DNA from: Rhizobiaceae bacterium
Lineage (GTDB): Bacteria; Pseudomonadota; Alphaproteobacteria; Rhizobiales; Rhizobiaceae
Assembly (NCBI GenBank): GCA_023953845.1
Contig: JAMLJC010000001.1
Location: forward strand, 3,854,501 to 3,918,500
Direction of reading: 5' to 3'
Length of the DNA stretch: 64,000 nt
The notes under the pieces were generated by a model. That model was given only the letters and a program-made list of their open reading frames with translations, was not told the origin of the DNA and did not search any database. Of this stretch, positions 33,001 to 41,219 are shown piece by piece. The position numbers were made by a program, and so were the translations under genes. The stretch's first letter is position 1; the number at the start of each line of letters is the position of its first letter.

Positions 33001-33112
33001 CCAGGTGTCTCCCGTAGTTCCCCTCTCAGGAGGAACGAGTTGAACGGACCGACTTTTCCCAGACTGTCGAAAAACATCGGGAAGCGGCATTGCGCCCCCG
33101 ACCCGGCTTGCC

Positions 33113-33142
33113 TTGCCGTTGGGGGCGCGCGACCATTATATA
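33113..33142 (+). promoter_or_regulatory. possible promoter of the IscU-like gene
   Basis: TTGCCG at 33113-33118, an 18-base spacer and TATATA at 33137-33142 lie about 70 bases upstream of the ATG at 33215, in the divergent gap with folE. The -35 match is only moderate. Confidence 0.4.
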
Positions 33143-33214
33143 TGGCGCTATCGCACGATTGAAAGACACGTCCGTGGAAGGACGATTCGCAGGTTGGCGA
33201 TTGGGCGGCAAAAT

Positions 33215-33664
33215 ATGATCGACGACGTCTACAACACGAAAATCCTTGGCTTTGCCGGCAATATCGGCCGTATCGGCCGCCTGGAAAATCCGGATGCGAC
33301 GGCGACTGCCCATTCCAGATTGTGCGGCTCGACCGTCACCATCGATCTCAAGATGGACGAAGACGTCGTCACGGACTTTGCCCATGTCGTGAAGGCGTGC
33401 GCGCTGGGTCAGGCCTCCTCCTCCATCATGGCACGGCATGTCGTGGGCGCTACGGCATCGGAACTCCGCGCCGTTCGCGACGAGATGCTGAAAATGCTCA
33501 AGGAGAACGGCGCCCCGCCCGCAGGTGAGCGTTTCGCCGATCTCAAATATCTCGAGCCCGTGCGCGACTACAAGGCGCGCCACGCCTCCACCATGCTCAC
33601 CTTCGATGCCGTCGTCGAGGCGATCGGCCAGATCGAGCGGCGGCGTGCGGGAGAGGCGGCCTGA
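33215..33664 (+). CDS. IscU/NifU-N-like protein with altered cluster-binding residues
   Basis: A 149-residue protein of the iron-sulfur scaffold family. It keeps two expected cysteines (RLCGST, Cys37; KACALGQASSS, Cys62) and the ASSS block. The third site reads RHAST: His123 is kept but the position of E. coli Cys106 is Ala124. The Asp39 position is Ser39. So it is unlikely to build clusters like canonical IscU; similar proteins occur in rhizobia in my recollection. The ATG at 33215 is chosen as the first start fitting the fold. No isc/suf genes adjoin. Confidence 0.85.
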   Translation: MIDDVYNTKILGFAGNIGRIGRLENPDATATAHSRLCGSTVTIDLKMDEDVVTDFAHVVKACALGQASSSIMARHVVGATASELRAVRDEMLKMLKENGAPPAGERFADLKYLEPVRDYKARHASTMLTFDAVVEAIGQIERRRAGEAA

Positions 33665-33667
33665 CGA

Positions 33668-34720
33668 TCAGGCCGCCGCTTCGTCTGGTTCCGCGAGGAG
33701 GTTCCTGACCATCGGGATGACCTTCGTTCCATAAAGCTCGATGGAACGCATCATCTTCTCGTGCGATGTGGTCCCGCCGGAATATTTCATGTCGAAGCGG
33801 TCCGTGCCCAACGCCTTGACCGTCGCGGCGATCTTGCGGGCGACGGTTTCGGGCGAGCCGGCATACGTCGAGCCGTGCTCGATCTCGTGGATGAAGCTCT
33901 CCTTCGTCGTCGCCGGCCAGCCCCGCTCCCGGCCGATCCGGTCGTGCATGGCCTTGTAGCCGGGCCAGAGCTGTTCACGCGCCTCGACGTCCGTGTCGGC
34001 CACATAGCCGGGCGAGTGGACCCCGAGCGGCATGACAGGCACGTCAAGCTGCTTCTGCGCCCGCTTGTAGAGGTCGACATAGGGCAGGAAGCGCCGCGGA
34101 TCGCCGCCGATGATCGCAAGCGTCATCGGGATCTGGTAGCGCACGGAACGGACGACCGATTCCGGACTGCCGCCGACGCCGATCCAGGCGCTGAGTTTGC
34201 CACTCTCGATCGGTGGATAAATGGTCTGCTCCTTGAGCGGCGGGCGCAGCTTGCCCTGCCAGTTGACCGGGCCGTTCTGAAGCAGCGCGGCGAAAAGATC
34301 GAGCTTCTCCTCGAACAGCGTCTCGTAGTCGTTGAGGTTGTAGCCGAACAACGGGAACGACTCGGTGAAAGAGCCTCGCCCGAGGATCACTTCGGCGCGG
34401 CCGTTCGACAGCGCGTTGACTGTGGAAAAGCGCTCGAAAACGCGGATCGGGTCGTCCGAGCTGAGAACGGTCACCGCCGAGCCGAGCTTGATGCGCTTCG
34501 TGCGTGTGGCGATGCCGGCGAGCACGATTTCCGGCGCTGAAACGGCGAAGTCGTCCCGGTGATGCTCTCCGACACCGATGAAATCTATGCCGACCTCATC
34601 GGCAAGGATCGCTTCGTCCAGCACGTTGCGAATGACCTGCGCATGGTGCAGCCGTTCGCCGTCCGGGCCGACGGTGACGTCGCCGAAGGTATCGATGCCG
34701 AATTCGATTGCTCTTGTCAT
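33668..34720 (-). CDS. luciferase-like (LLM class) flavin-dependent oxidoreductase
   Basis: A 350-residue TIM-barrel protein of the bacterial luciferase family, using reduced FMN or F420-like flavin. ADEVGIDFIGVGEHH, TKRIKLGSAVTVLSSDDP and NGRAEVILGRGSF are the family blocks, and AGSPETVARKI near the end is typical of the class. The substrate cannot be inferred. It is convergent with the IscU-like gene, only three bases separating the stops, and divergent from yidD. Confidence 0.88.
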   Translation of the reverse strand: MTRAIEFGIDTFGDVTVGPDGERLHHAQVIRNVLDEAILADEVGIDFIGVGEHHRDDFAVSAPEIVLAGIATRTKRIKLGSAVTVLSSDDPIRVFERFSTVNALSNGRAEVILGRGSFTESFPLFGYNLNDYETLFEEKLDLFAALLQNGPVNWQGKLRPPLKEQTIYPPIESGKLSAWIGVGGSPESVVRSVRYQIPMTLAIIGGDPRRFLPYVDLYKRAQKQLDVPVMPLGVHSPGYVADTDVEAREQLWPGYKAMHDRIGRERGWPATTKESFIHEIEHGSTYAGSPETVARKIAATVKALGTDRFDMKYSGGTTSHEKMMRSIELYGTKVIPMVRNLLAEPDEAAA

Positions 34721-34933
34721 AATCAGTTCCGATCCGCGGGTGGTCCGGCCGTTGCCGGTCGCGAGGCGTGCCGCTTTGCGGCGCGATTGGATGACGGCAA
34801 GATAGGAAAGGCTGGGCTCGCGTTCAAATTGAACGAATTCTACGCGCCGTTCAGTTCACGTTGACAGTCATCGAAGCACTTCGAAAAACGCGAGACAGCG
34901 CCTATCTGTGAGCGGTACGGACAGGGCAAGCGC

Positions 34934-35290
34934 TTGCACGATCACACATCGCATCACGATACCGTTCGACGCAGCCGGAATTACTCCGGCCCGTGGCGCA
35001 AAACGCCCGGTCGCCTGATCGGCACCGCATTCGTTCGATTATACCAGCTTACCCTGTCGGGCTTCGCCGGCAACACCTGCCGGCATCTGCCGACTTGCTC
35101 GGAATATGCCTACGAGGCGATAGCGCGCCATGGATTGTGGGCCGGCGGCTGGATGGGGCTGTTCCGCTTCGCGCGCTGCGGTCCGTTCGGCACCAGCGGC
35201 ATAGACCGCGTGCCGGAACAACTGGCTCCGCGTTACCGGTGGTTTCTGCCGTGGCGATATTGGCAGATCGGCCGAGAACGCCGAGATTGA
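34934..35290 (+). CDS. yidD: membrane protein insertion efficiency factor YidD
   Basis: A 118-residue YidD. The amphipathic segment FVRLYQLTLSGFAGNTCRHLPTC and SEYAYEAIARHGLWAGGWMG are diagnostic, with the conserved cysteines. It assists YidC-mediated insertion at the inner membrane. The start appears to be TTG at 34934, since no ATG or GTG lies in frame before the conserved region; only a weak AGGG precedes it. It is not next to rnpA/yidC here. thrS follows after 112 bases. Confidence 0.88.
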   Translation: MHDHTSHHDTVRRSRNYSGPWRKTPGRLIGTAFVRLYQLTLSGFAGNTCRHLPTCSEYAYEAIARHGLWAGGWMGLFRFARCGPFGTSGIDRVPEQLAPRYRWFLPWRYWQIGRERRD

Positions 35291-35402
35291 AAGCGACTGG
35301 CCCTTTACGCCTGCGTTTTCCCTGATAAAAGACCGCTCGCCGCCGGAAATACCCGGCAATCACCACCCGCGCTCGTTTGCGGGACTGGATAGGAAAGAAG
35401 CC

Positions 35403-37382
35403 ATGTTGAACATCTCCCTCACATTCCCCGATGGTTCCGTCCGCGAATACGATGCGGCGACGACCGGCGCTGCGCTCGCCGAATCCATCTCCAAATCGCT
35501 CGCGAAGAAGGCCGTCGCCTATGCGCTGGACGGTACCGTGCGCGATCTTGCTGATCCGATCGGCCGGTCGGGCAAGGTCGAGATCGTCACGCGCGAGGAC
35601 CCGCGCGCTCTGGAACTGATCCGCCACGATACCGCTCACGTGCTCGCCGAAGCCGTGCAGGAGCTCTGGCCCGGTACGCAGGTCACCATCGGCCCCGTCA
35701 TCGACAACGGGTTCTATTACGACTTCGCCCGCAACGAGCCGTTCACGCCGGAGGACTTCCCCATCATCGAGAAGAAGATGCGGGAGATCATCGGCCGCAA
35801 CAAGCCGTTCACGAAGGAGGTATGGGACCGCGAGCGCGCGCGAAAAGTCTTCCGCGACAAGGGCGAGAGCTACAAGGTTGAGCTGATCGACGCCATTCCG
35901 GACGACCAGGACCTCAGGATCTACTATCAGGGCGACTGGTTCGACCTTTGCCGTGGCCCGCATATGGCTTCCACCGGCCAGATCGGCAACGCCTTCAAGC
36001 TGATGAAGGTCGCCGGAGCCTACTGGCGCGGCGATAGCAACAACCCGATGCTGACCCGCATATACGGTACGGCATGGGCGGATCAGGCGCAGCTCGACGC
36101 CTATCTTCATATGCTTGAAGAGGCCGAGAAGCGCGACCATCGCCGGCTCGGCCGCGAGATGGACCTGTTCCATTTCCAGGAGGAGGGGCCGGGAGTCGTC
36201 TTCTGGCACGCCAAGGGCTGGAAGATGTTCCAGAACCTGATCGCCTATATGCGCCGCCGCCTCGGCGACGATTATCAGGAGGTCAATGCCCCGCAGGTGC
36301 TAGACAAGAGCCTGTGGGAGACGTCTGGCCACTGGGGCTGGTATCAGGAGAACATGTTCGCCGTGAAGTCGGCCCACGCCTTCACCCATCCGGACGATCC
36401 GGAAGCGGATCAGCGCATCTTCGCACTGAAGCCAATGAACTGTCCCGGCCATGTGCAGATCTTCAAGCACGGTCTGAAGTCTTACCGCGATCTGCCTATC
36501 CGGCTTGCGGAATTCGGCAATGTCCATCGGTACGAGGCATCCGGCGCGCTGCACGGCCTGATGCGCGTGCGCGCTTTCACGCAGGACGACGCGCACATCT
36601 TCTGCACCGAAGATCAGCTCGAGGCGGAGATCCTCAAGATCAACGACCTCATGATGTCGGTCTACAAGGATTTCGGCTTTGACGAGGTCGTGGTGAAGCT
36701 GGCGACGCGCCCTGAAAAGCGTGTCGGCACCGACGCCATGTGGGATCATGCCGAGGACATTCTGAAGCGCGCTCTCGCCCGCATGGCGCGGGAGGACAAC
36801 CGCATCAAGACCGGCATCAGCGAAGGCGAGGGCACCTTCTACGGCCCCAAATTCGAGTACACGCTGAAGGACGCCATCGGTCGCGAATGGCAATGCGGCA
36901 CGACGCAGGTGGACTTCAATCTGCCGGAGCGTTTCGGCGCCTTCTATATCGGCTCGGATTCGGAGAAGAAGCAGCCGGTCATGGTGCACCGCGCCATCTG
37001 CGGCTCGCTGGAACGTTTCCTAGGCATTCTGATCGAGAGCCATGCCGGGCAGATGCCGCTGTGGTTCGCGCCGCTGCAGGTCGTGGTGGCGACGATCACC
37101 TCGGAAGCCGATGGCTATGCCGGGCAGGTTGTCGCGAAGTTGAAGAAGGCCGGCTTGTCGGCGGAACTCGACCTGCGCAATGAGAAGATCAACTACAAGG
37201 TCCGCGAGCACAGCCTTGCCAAGGTCCCTGTGATCCTTGTCTGCGGCAGGCGAGAGGCCGAGGAAGGGTCGGTCAACGTTCGCCGTCTCGGTTCTCGCGA
37301 CCAGCACGCCATGTCTCTGGATGCCGCGATAGCCGCGCTAGTCGAGGAAGCCACGCCGCCGGACCTTCGAGATCGGCAGTAA
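35403..37382 (+). CDS. thrS: threonyl-tRNA synthetase
   Basis: A 659-residue class II synthetase charging tRNA-Thr. Order: TGS domain (1-62), editing domain with HDTAH (His75, His79), catalytic core with zinc ligands Cys347 (MNCPGH), His398 (DDAHIF) and His529 (VHRAICGS), then the anticodon-binding domain. Full length, with AGGAAAG before the ATG. No T-box or obvious operator was seen in the 112-base leader. A hairpin terminator follows. Confidence 0.99.
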   Translation: MLNISLTFPDGSVREYDAATTGAALAESISKSLAKKAVAYALDGTVRDLADPIGRSGKVEIVTREDPRALELIRHDTAHVLAEAVQELWPGTQVTIGPVIDNGFYYDFARNEPFTPEDFPIIEKKMREIIGRNKPFTKEVWDRERARKVFRDKGESYKVELIDAIPDDQDLRIYYQGDWFDLCRGPHMASTGQIGNAFKLMKVAGAYWRGDSNNPMLTRIYGTAWADQAQLDAYLHMLEEAEKRDHRRLGREMDLFHFQEEGPGVVFWHAKGWKMFQNLIAYMRRRLGDDYQEVNAPQVLDKSLWETSGHWGWYQENMFAVKSAHAFTHPDDPEADQRIFALKPMNCPGHVQIFKHGLKSYRDLPIRLAEFGNVHRYEASGALHGLMRVRAFTQDDAHIFCTEDQLEAEILKINDLMMSVYKDFGFDEVVVKLATRPEKRVGTDAMWDHAEDILKRALARMAREDNRIKTGISEGEGTFYGPKFEYTLKDAIGREWQCGTTQVDFNLPERFGAFYIGSDSEKKQPVMVHRAICGSLERFLGILIESHAGQMPLWFAPLQVVVATITSEADGYAGQVVAKLKKAGLSAELDLRNEKINYKVREHSLAKVPVILVCGRREAEEGSVNVRRLGSRDQHAMSLDAAIAALVEEATPPDLRDRQ

Positions 37383-37394
37383 TCGACCAAAGTT

Positions 37395-37419
37395 AAGGGC
37401 GGCTCGTGCCGCCCTTTTC
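37395..37419. terminator. bidirectional terminator between thrS and the convergent secreted-protein gene
   Basis: AAGGGCGGC (37395-37403) pairs with GCCGCCCTT (37408-37416) around TCGT and is followed by further T. The A-rich left side also makes it suitable for the reverse-strand gene ending at 37442. Confidence 0.85.
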
Positions 37420-37441
37420 ATCTCAAACCGGAATTTGTCGC

Positions 37442-38488
37442 TCAATCGGTGATTTCGTCATCGGGCACGGCGTCCTCTTCGGTCGCCAGAACCTCGACAT
37501 CTTGGTTCTCGCCCGCGACGACGGTCAGATCGCGCTGATAGATACGGTCGCGGTTCTTGGCGATGACCGTATATTCGCCCTCCGCCAGCACCATGGATGC
37601 GTAGGCGCCGACCGTCTCGCGGATCGGATCGCCCGAGCCGGTTAGGATGGACCACGACGTATCGGCGATCGCTTCACCGCCTTTTTCGCGCACGAGTTTC
37701 ATGGTCAGTTCCGCCGCCCGATGCTCCACGGTCGCCTCGGTCAGCTTGCCGGCTTCGACACGGATGTCCGACCGGATCACGGCGTTGACCGAACCATAGG
37801 TGGAAACGACGTGATAGACGCCGGAGTTCAGCCGGACCACCGTGCGCGGCTTGACGTCCGGAATGATAAGCGCCCGCTCGCCCTTTTCGTCGGGCGTGCC
37901 TTCGTAGATCGAGAACTTCAGTTCTTCGGGCGGAACGCGCAGGCCGCCGTCAACCACTGCGTCGAGTTCGAGGCCACCGGCGTCGAGGACCAGCGTCTCG
38001 CGCCGTGATTCCCGGCCTACGGTGATCTTTTTCGTTGCCCCGGCGCGTCCGAACGCCGCGTGGACGAGATATTTGCCGGGTTGAAGATCAAAAACGCTGG
38101 TTCCGCCTTGCGCGGAGGCCACCAGCGGCAATTTGCCGTCGGGACCGGGTTCCGGCTTGAAGACACGCCATACCAGGCCGCGGGTGATTTCCTTGCCGTC
38201 CCCGACGAGTTGCGCCGCGAGCGTGGTCCTGTTGGTGACGACCGCCGTGGAAAGCGGACGGTCGCGATTGCCTTCGTCCGGCGCGGCAAAATTGTTGAGC
38301 GGAGGCAGGTCGAGCGGAAACGAAGGCGCCGAATCGACGAATCCCTGTGCATGCGCGCTTACGCCCGCGGCAACGAAGATGCCGAAGGCGACGAGCCGCA
38401 CAAGATCGCGTGTAGGTCCCCGGAACATTCCTTGCGTTGAAACCCAAGCCGGTGGCAATTTCAAGACCTGTTCCCCTGGGCGCGGCAT
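37442..38488 (-). CDS. secreted protein made of three similar beta-rich repeats
   Basis: A 348-residue exported protein of unknown function. A signal peptide ends near the sequence VSAHAQG (about residue 49). Three repeats follow, each built around a [L]xxGxYxVxaxxG...xxVxaG pattern: near PGKYLVHAAFG, SGVYHVVSTYG and EGEYTVIAKN. They look like small beta-sandwich modules. The end is acidic. The start at 38488 has AGGAG at good spacing but makes a long n-region; ATG 38428 gives a more ordinary signal peptide but its AAGGA is too close. Convergent with thrS, divergent from the nitroreductase. Confidence 0.75.
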   Translation of the reverse strand: MPRPGEQVLKLPPAWVSTQGMFRGPTRDLVRLVAFGIFVAAGVSAHAQGFVDSAPSFPLDLPPLNNFAAPDEGNRDRPLSTAVVTNRTTLAAQLVGDGKEITRGLVWRVFKPEPGPDGKLPLVASAQGGTSVFDLQPGKYLVHAAFGRAGATKKITVGRESRRETLVLDAGGLELDAVVDGGLRVPPEELKFSIYEGTPDEKGERALIIPDVKPRTVVRLNSGVYHVVSTYGSVNAVIRSDIRVEAGKLTEATVEHRAAELTMKLVREKGGEAIADTSWSILTGSGDPIRETVGAYASMVLAEGEYTVIAKNRDRIYQRDLTVVAGENQDVEVLATEEDAVPDDEITD

Positions 38489-38548
38489 CGCGCTCCTGCA
38501 AGGCCATGCCTTTCCGCGTGGCTTCAGCCAGAAACGTGGAGACCTGGA

Positions 38549-39133
38549 ATGGCATCGCCCATCATCGATTTCATGCTGTCCCGTATCTCACCGCCGATTC
38601 AGGAACTGAAGGCGCCGGGTCCGAATGACGCGGAGATCGAGACGATGATTCGCGTTGCGTCGCATGTGCCGGATCACGGGCGGCTGGAGCCGTGGCGTTT
38701 CATCGTCTATCGCGGTTCGGCACGGGAAAAGGCGGGCGAATTGCTCGCCGGACTGGCGGAAAAGCAGGAAGGGCCGCTTTCGGATGTCCGCCGCAATCAG
38801 GAGCTGACGCGGTTTTCGCGAGCGCCGCTCGTGATCGGCGTGGTTTCCAGCCCGAAGGAGCATCCCAAGATTCCCGAATGGGAGATGTTCCTGTCCGGCG
38901 GCGCCGCTGCCATGAGTCTCGTGCTGGCCGCTAATGCCTTGGGCTACGGCACGAACTGGATCACCAACTGGTATTCCCAGAATGAAGAGGGACGTCGCCT
39001 GCTTGGCCTTGCGCCGCATGAGCGCGTGATCGGCTTCGTCCATATCGGCACGTTCCATGGCAGCGTCCCCGAACGGCCGAGACCCGATATCCCCGCGGTC
39101 ATGACTGAATACCAGGGGCCTTGGGAGGGCTGA
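38549..39133 (+). CDS. nitroreductase family protein (YdjA-like)
   Basis: A 194-residue FMN-dependent nitroreductase-fold protein. ASHVPDHGRLEPWRFIV carries the FMN-binding region of the YdjA/TdsD type, and ALGYGTNWITNW and GLAPHERVIGFVHIGT are family blocks. It may reduce nitro groups or quinones; the natural substrate is unknown. GGAGACC precedes the ATG. Its stop overlaps the flavin reductase start, so the two are probably co-expressed. Confidence 0.9.
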   Translation: MASPIIDFMLSRISPPIQELKAPGPNDAEIETMIRVASHVPDHGRLEPWRFIVYRGSAREKAGELLAGLAEKQEGPLSDVRRNQELTRFSRAPLVIGVVSSPKEHPKIPEWEMFLSGGAAAMSLVLAANALGYGTNWITNWYSQNEEGRRLLGLAPHERVIGFVHIGTFHGSVPERPRPDIPAVMTEYQGPWEG

Positions 39134-39750
39134 TGTTCTACGAGCCGGACAAGGGGCACGGTTTGCCGCGCGATCCTTTCAAGGCGCTTGTCGCACCCCG
39201 GCCGATAGGCTGGATATCGACGCGGAACAGGGCGGGGGAGATGAACCTCGCGCCATATTCCTTCTTCAACGCGCTGCACACCGACCCTTATCTGGTGTTC
39301 TTCTCCTCTGAAGGTTTCAAGGACAGTCCCGCTTTCGCACGCGAGACCGGAGAGTTCGTGGCCAATCTCGTCGGCCGCGAGCTTGCCGAACGGATGAACG
39401 CGACGTCGGTCGATGCACCGCGAGGCGTCAGCGAGTTCGGCTACGCCGGCCTGACGCCGGCGCCCTGCCGCATCGTCGCCGCGCCCCGGGTGGCCGAAGC
39501 CCCGGCTGCGCTGGAATGCCGGGTAACCGAGATTCTCGAGCCGCGCGCGCTGGACGGCTCCCGCACCCGCGCGGTTGTCGTGGTCGGACAGGTGGTGGGC
39601 ATTCACATCGCCGACGAGATGCTTGTCGACGGGCTGTTCGATGTGCGAAAGGTCGGTAACGTTGCCCGCCTTGGCTATCTCGATTTCAGCAGCACGGAGG
39701 AAATCTTCTCCATGCGGCGCCCGAAGTGGAAAGACGACAGCAAGGTCTGA
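39133..39750 (+). CDS. flavin reductase family protein
   Basis: A 205-residue protein of the FMN-binding split-barrel flavin reductase type. ALVAPRPIGWISTRNRAGEMNLAPYSFFNAL and SSEGFKDSPAFARETGEFVANLVG match this group. The ATG at 39133 overlaps the nitroreductase TGA and has GGGAGGG upstream; an in-frame TTG at 39121 is less likely. It may supply reduced flavin or act on its own substrate. The coupling with a nitroreductase suggests a shared reductive task. Confidence 0.9.
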   Translation: MFYEPDKGHGLPRDPFKALVAPRPIGWISTRNRAGEMNLAPYSFFNALHTDPYLVFFSSEGFKDSPAFARETGEFVANLVGRELAERMNATSVDAPRGVSEFGYAGLTPAPCRIVAAPRVAEAPAALECRVTEILEPRALDGSRTRAVVVVGQVVGIHIADEMLVDGLFDVRKVGNVARLGYLDFSSTEEIFSMRRPKWKDDSKV

Positions 39751-39757
39751 TCGCTGG

Positions 39758-40633
39758 TCATCCGGCTTTTGTCTGCGTGGCGCGTGCAAGCAACCGTTCG
39801 GCGAGCCGGAGATGCGGCCGGTCGTACATCTTGCCGTCGATAGCGACAACGCCGGGATTGCCTGCTGCACGGAATGCGTCGACGATCGCCTGCGACCGGG
39901 CAACCGCTTCGGCCGTCGGCGTGAAAACCTCGTTGATGACGGCGACCTGCGCCGGATGAATCGCCATCTTGGACGTGAAGCCGTCGCGTTCCGCCGCGAC
40001 GCACTCGGCGCGAAATCCATCTTCGTCGCGGAAATTCGGGAACACCGTGTCGATTGCCGGCACTTCGCTGGCGGAGGCAGCGAGAAGGGTGAGCGCGCGC
40101 GCCAGCCGGAAGACGTCGGTGTACTGCCCGTTCCCGTCGCGTGCCGCGCGCGCGCCGATCGAGGCTGAAAGATCCTCAGCTCCCCACGTGATCCCTGAGA
40201 AGCGCGCGTGCGGGCGATAGGACGATGCGGCCAGCACGGACGCGGCGGTCTCGGTGATCAGCGGGATGATGCGCGTGGCGCCATCTTTCAGGCCGTTGTC
40301 AGCCTCATGCACGCGCAGTTTCGTCGACAGATGCTCGACATCGGCGAAACCTGTGCATTTGGGCAGCATGATCCCGTCCGGATGCGCCGCCATGATGCCG
40401 TCGAGATCGCGGTCGGTCTCGCCCGTCGTCAGATCGTTGACGCGGATGAAGATGCGGGCGCGCGTCTTGGCGCGTTCGGCCAGGATGAATTCCCGCGCCA
40501 GCGCACGCGCTGCCGCCTTGTTGTCGGCAGAGACCGAATCTTCAAGATCGACGAGCAAGACATCGGCGTCAGAACCGAAACCCTTGGCGAGCTTCTTTTC
40601 GGAATCGCCGGGTACGAACAGCAATGAGCGCAT
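39758..40633 (-). CDS. CoA ester lyase (HpcH/HpaI aldolase / CitE family)
   Basis: A 291-residue TIM-barrel lyase. MRSLLFVPGDSEKKLAKGF, DVLLVDLEDSV, IFIRVNDL, DGIMLPKC and FSGITWGAEDLSASIG contain the metal and CoA-ester sites of the malyl-/citramalyl-CoA lyase group. The ATG at 40633 begins two bases after the stop of the MaoC gene, so they are translated together. This pairing suggests hydration of an enoyl-CoA followed by cleavage, as in mesaconyl- or itaconyl-CoA breakdown. The exact substrate is inferred, not shown. Confidence 0.88.
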   Translation of the reverse strand: MRSLLFVPGDSEKKLAKGFGSDADVLLVDLEDSVSADNKAAARALAREFILAERAKTRARIFIRVNDLTTGETDRDLDGIMAAHPDGIMLPKCTGFADVEHLSTKLRVHEADNGLKDGATRIIPLITETAASVLAASSYRPHARFSGITWGAEDLSASIGARAARDGNGQYTDVFRLARALTLLAASASEVPAIDTVFPNFRDEDGFRAECVAAERDGFTSKMAIHPAQVAVINEVFTPTAEAVARSQAIVDAFRAAGNPGVVAIDGKMYDRPHLRLAERLLARATQTKAG

Positions 40634-40635
40634 CG

Positions 40636-41091
40636 TCAGGCCACCGGCTTCTTCTGGATCATCGTCTGGCGCAGGCAGCGCGCCACGAGCACGCCGTGCT
40701 GGTTGAAGGCGCGATGCTCCATTTCGACTATTCCCCTGTCGTCCCTGGATTTCGATTCGCGGACGGATTTGATCTCCGTCTCGACAGATATCGTATCGCC
40801 GTGAAAAACCGGGTTCGGGAACACGGTTTCGCTCATGCCGAGATTGGCGACGATGGTGCCGACCGTGGTGTCGTTGACCGAAATGCCGATCATCAGGCTG
40901 AGCGTGAACAGCGAATTGACCAGCGGTTTGCCCCACTCGGTCTTCGACGCATAGTCGAAGTCGATGTGAAGCGGCTGGGTATTCAGCGTCATGGTGGAAA
41001 AGAACATGTTGTCCGCTTCGGTCACGGACCGTCGCAGCGGGTGCCTGATGACCTGACCGACGACGAACTCCTCCAGATAAAGTCCCGGCAT
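40636..41091 (-). CDS. MaoC family hot-dog dehydratase/enoyl-CoA hydratase
   Basis: A 151-residue hot-dog-fold hydratase. VTEADNMFFSTMTLNTQPLH carries the hydratase Asp and His positions, and GKPLVNSLFTLSLMIG continues the family pattern. AGGAGG lies six bases before the ATG. It stands directly before the CoA ester lyase, an arrangement expected for a short C4/C5 acyl-CoA route. It is divergent from the DUF2336 gene. Confidence 0.88.
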   Translation of the reverse strand: MPGLYLEEFVVGQVIRHPLRRSVTEADNMFFSTMTLNTQPLHIDFDYASKTEWGKPLVNSLFTLSLMIGISVNDTTVGTIVANLGMSETVFPNPVFHGDTISVETEIKSVRESKSRDDRGIVEMEHRAFNQHGVLVARCLRQTMIQKKPVA

Positions 41092-41219
41092 CGCATTCCT
41101 CCTGATGCCGCGTGATAGGCGTCGGGCTGCGGTCAGGCAAGCGACACGTTAAGAGATATGGTGAACGGTTCGTAAACCTATTCCCCGCTAGTCTCGACGC
41201 AGGCTGGGAAAAGGCTTGC

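Noticed and set aside
35291..35402. Possible T-box or attenuator before thrS
   Set aside because: No T-box core, specifier stem or terminator was seen, and T-boxes are rare in proteobacteria.
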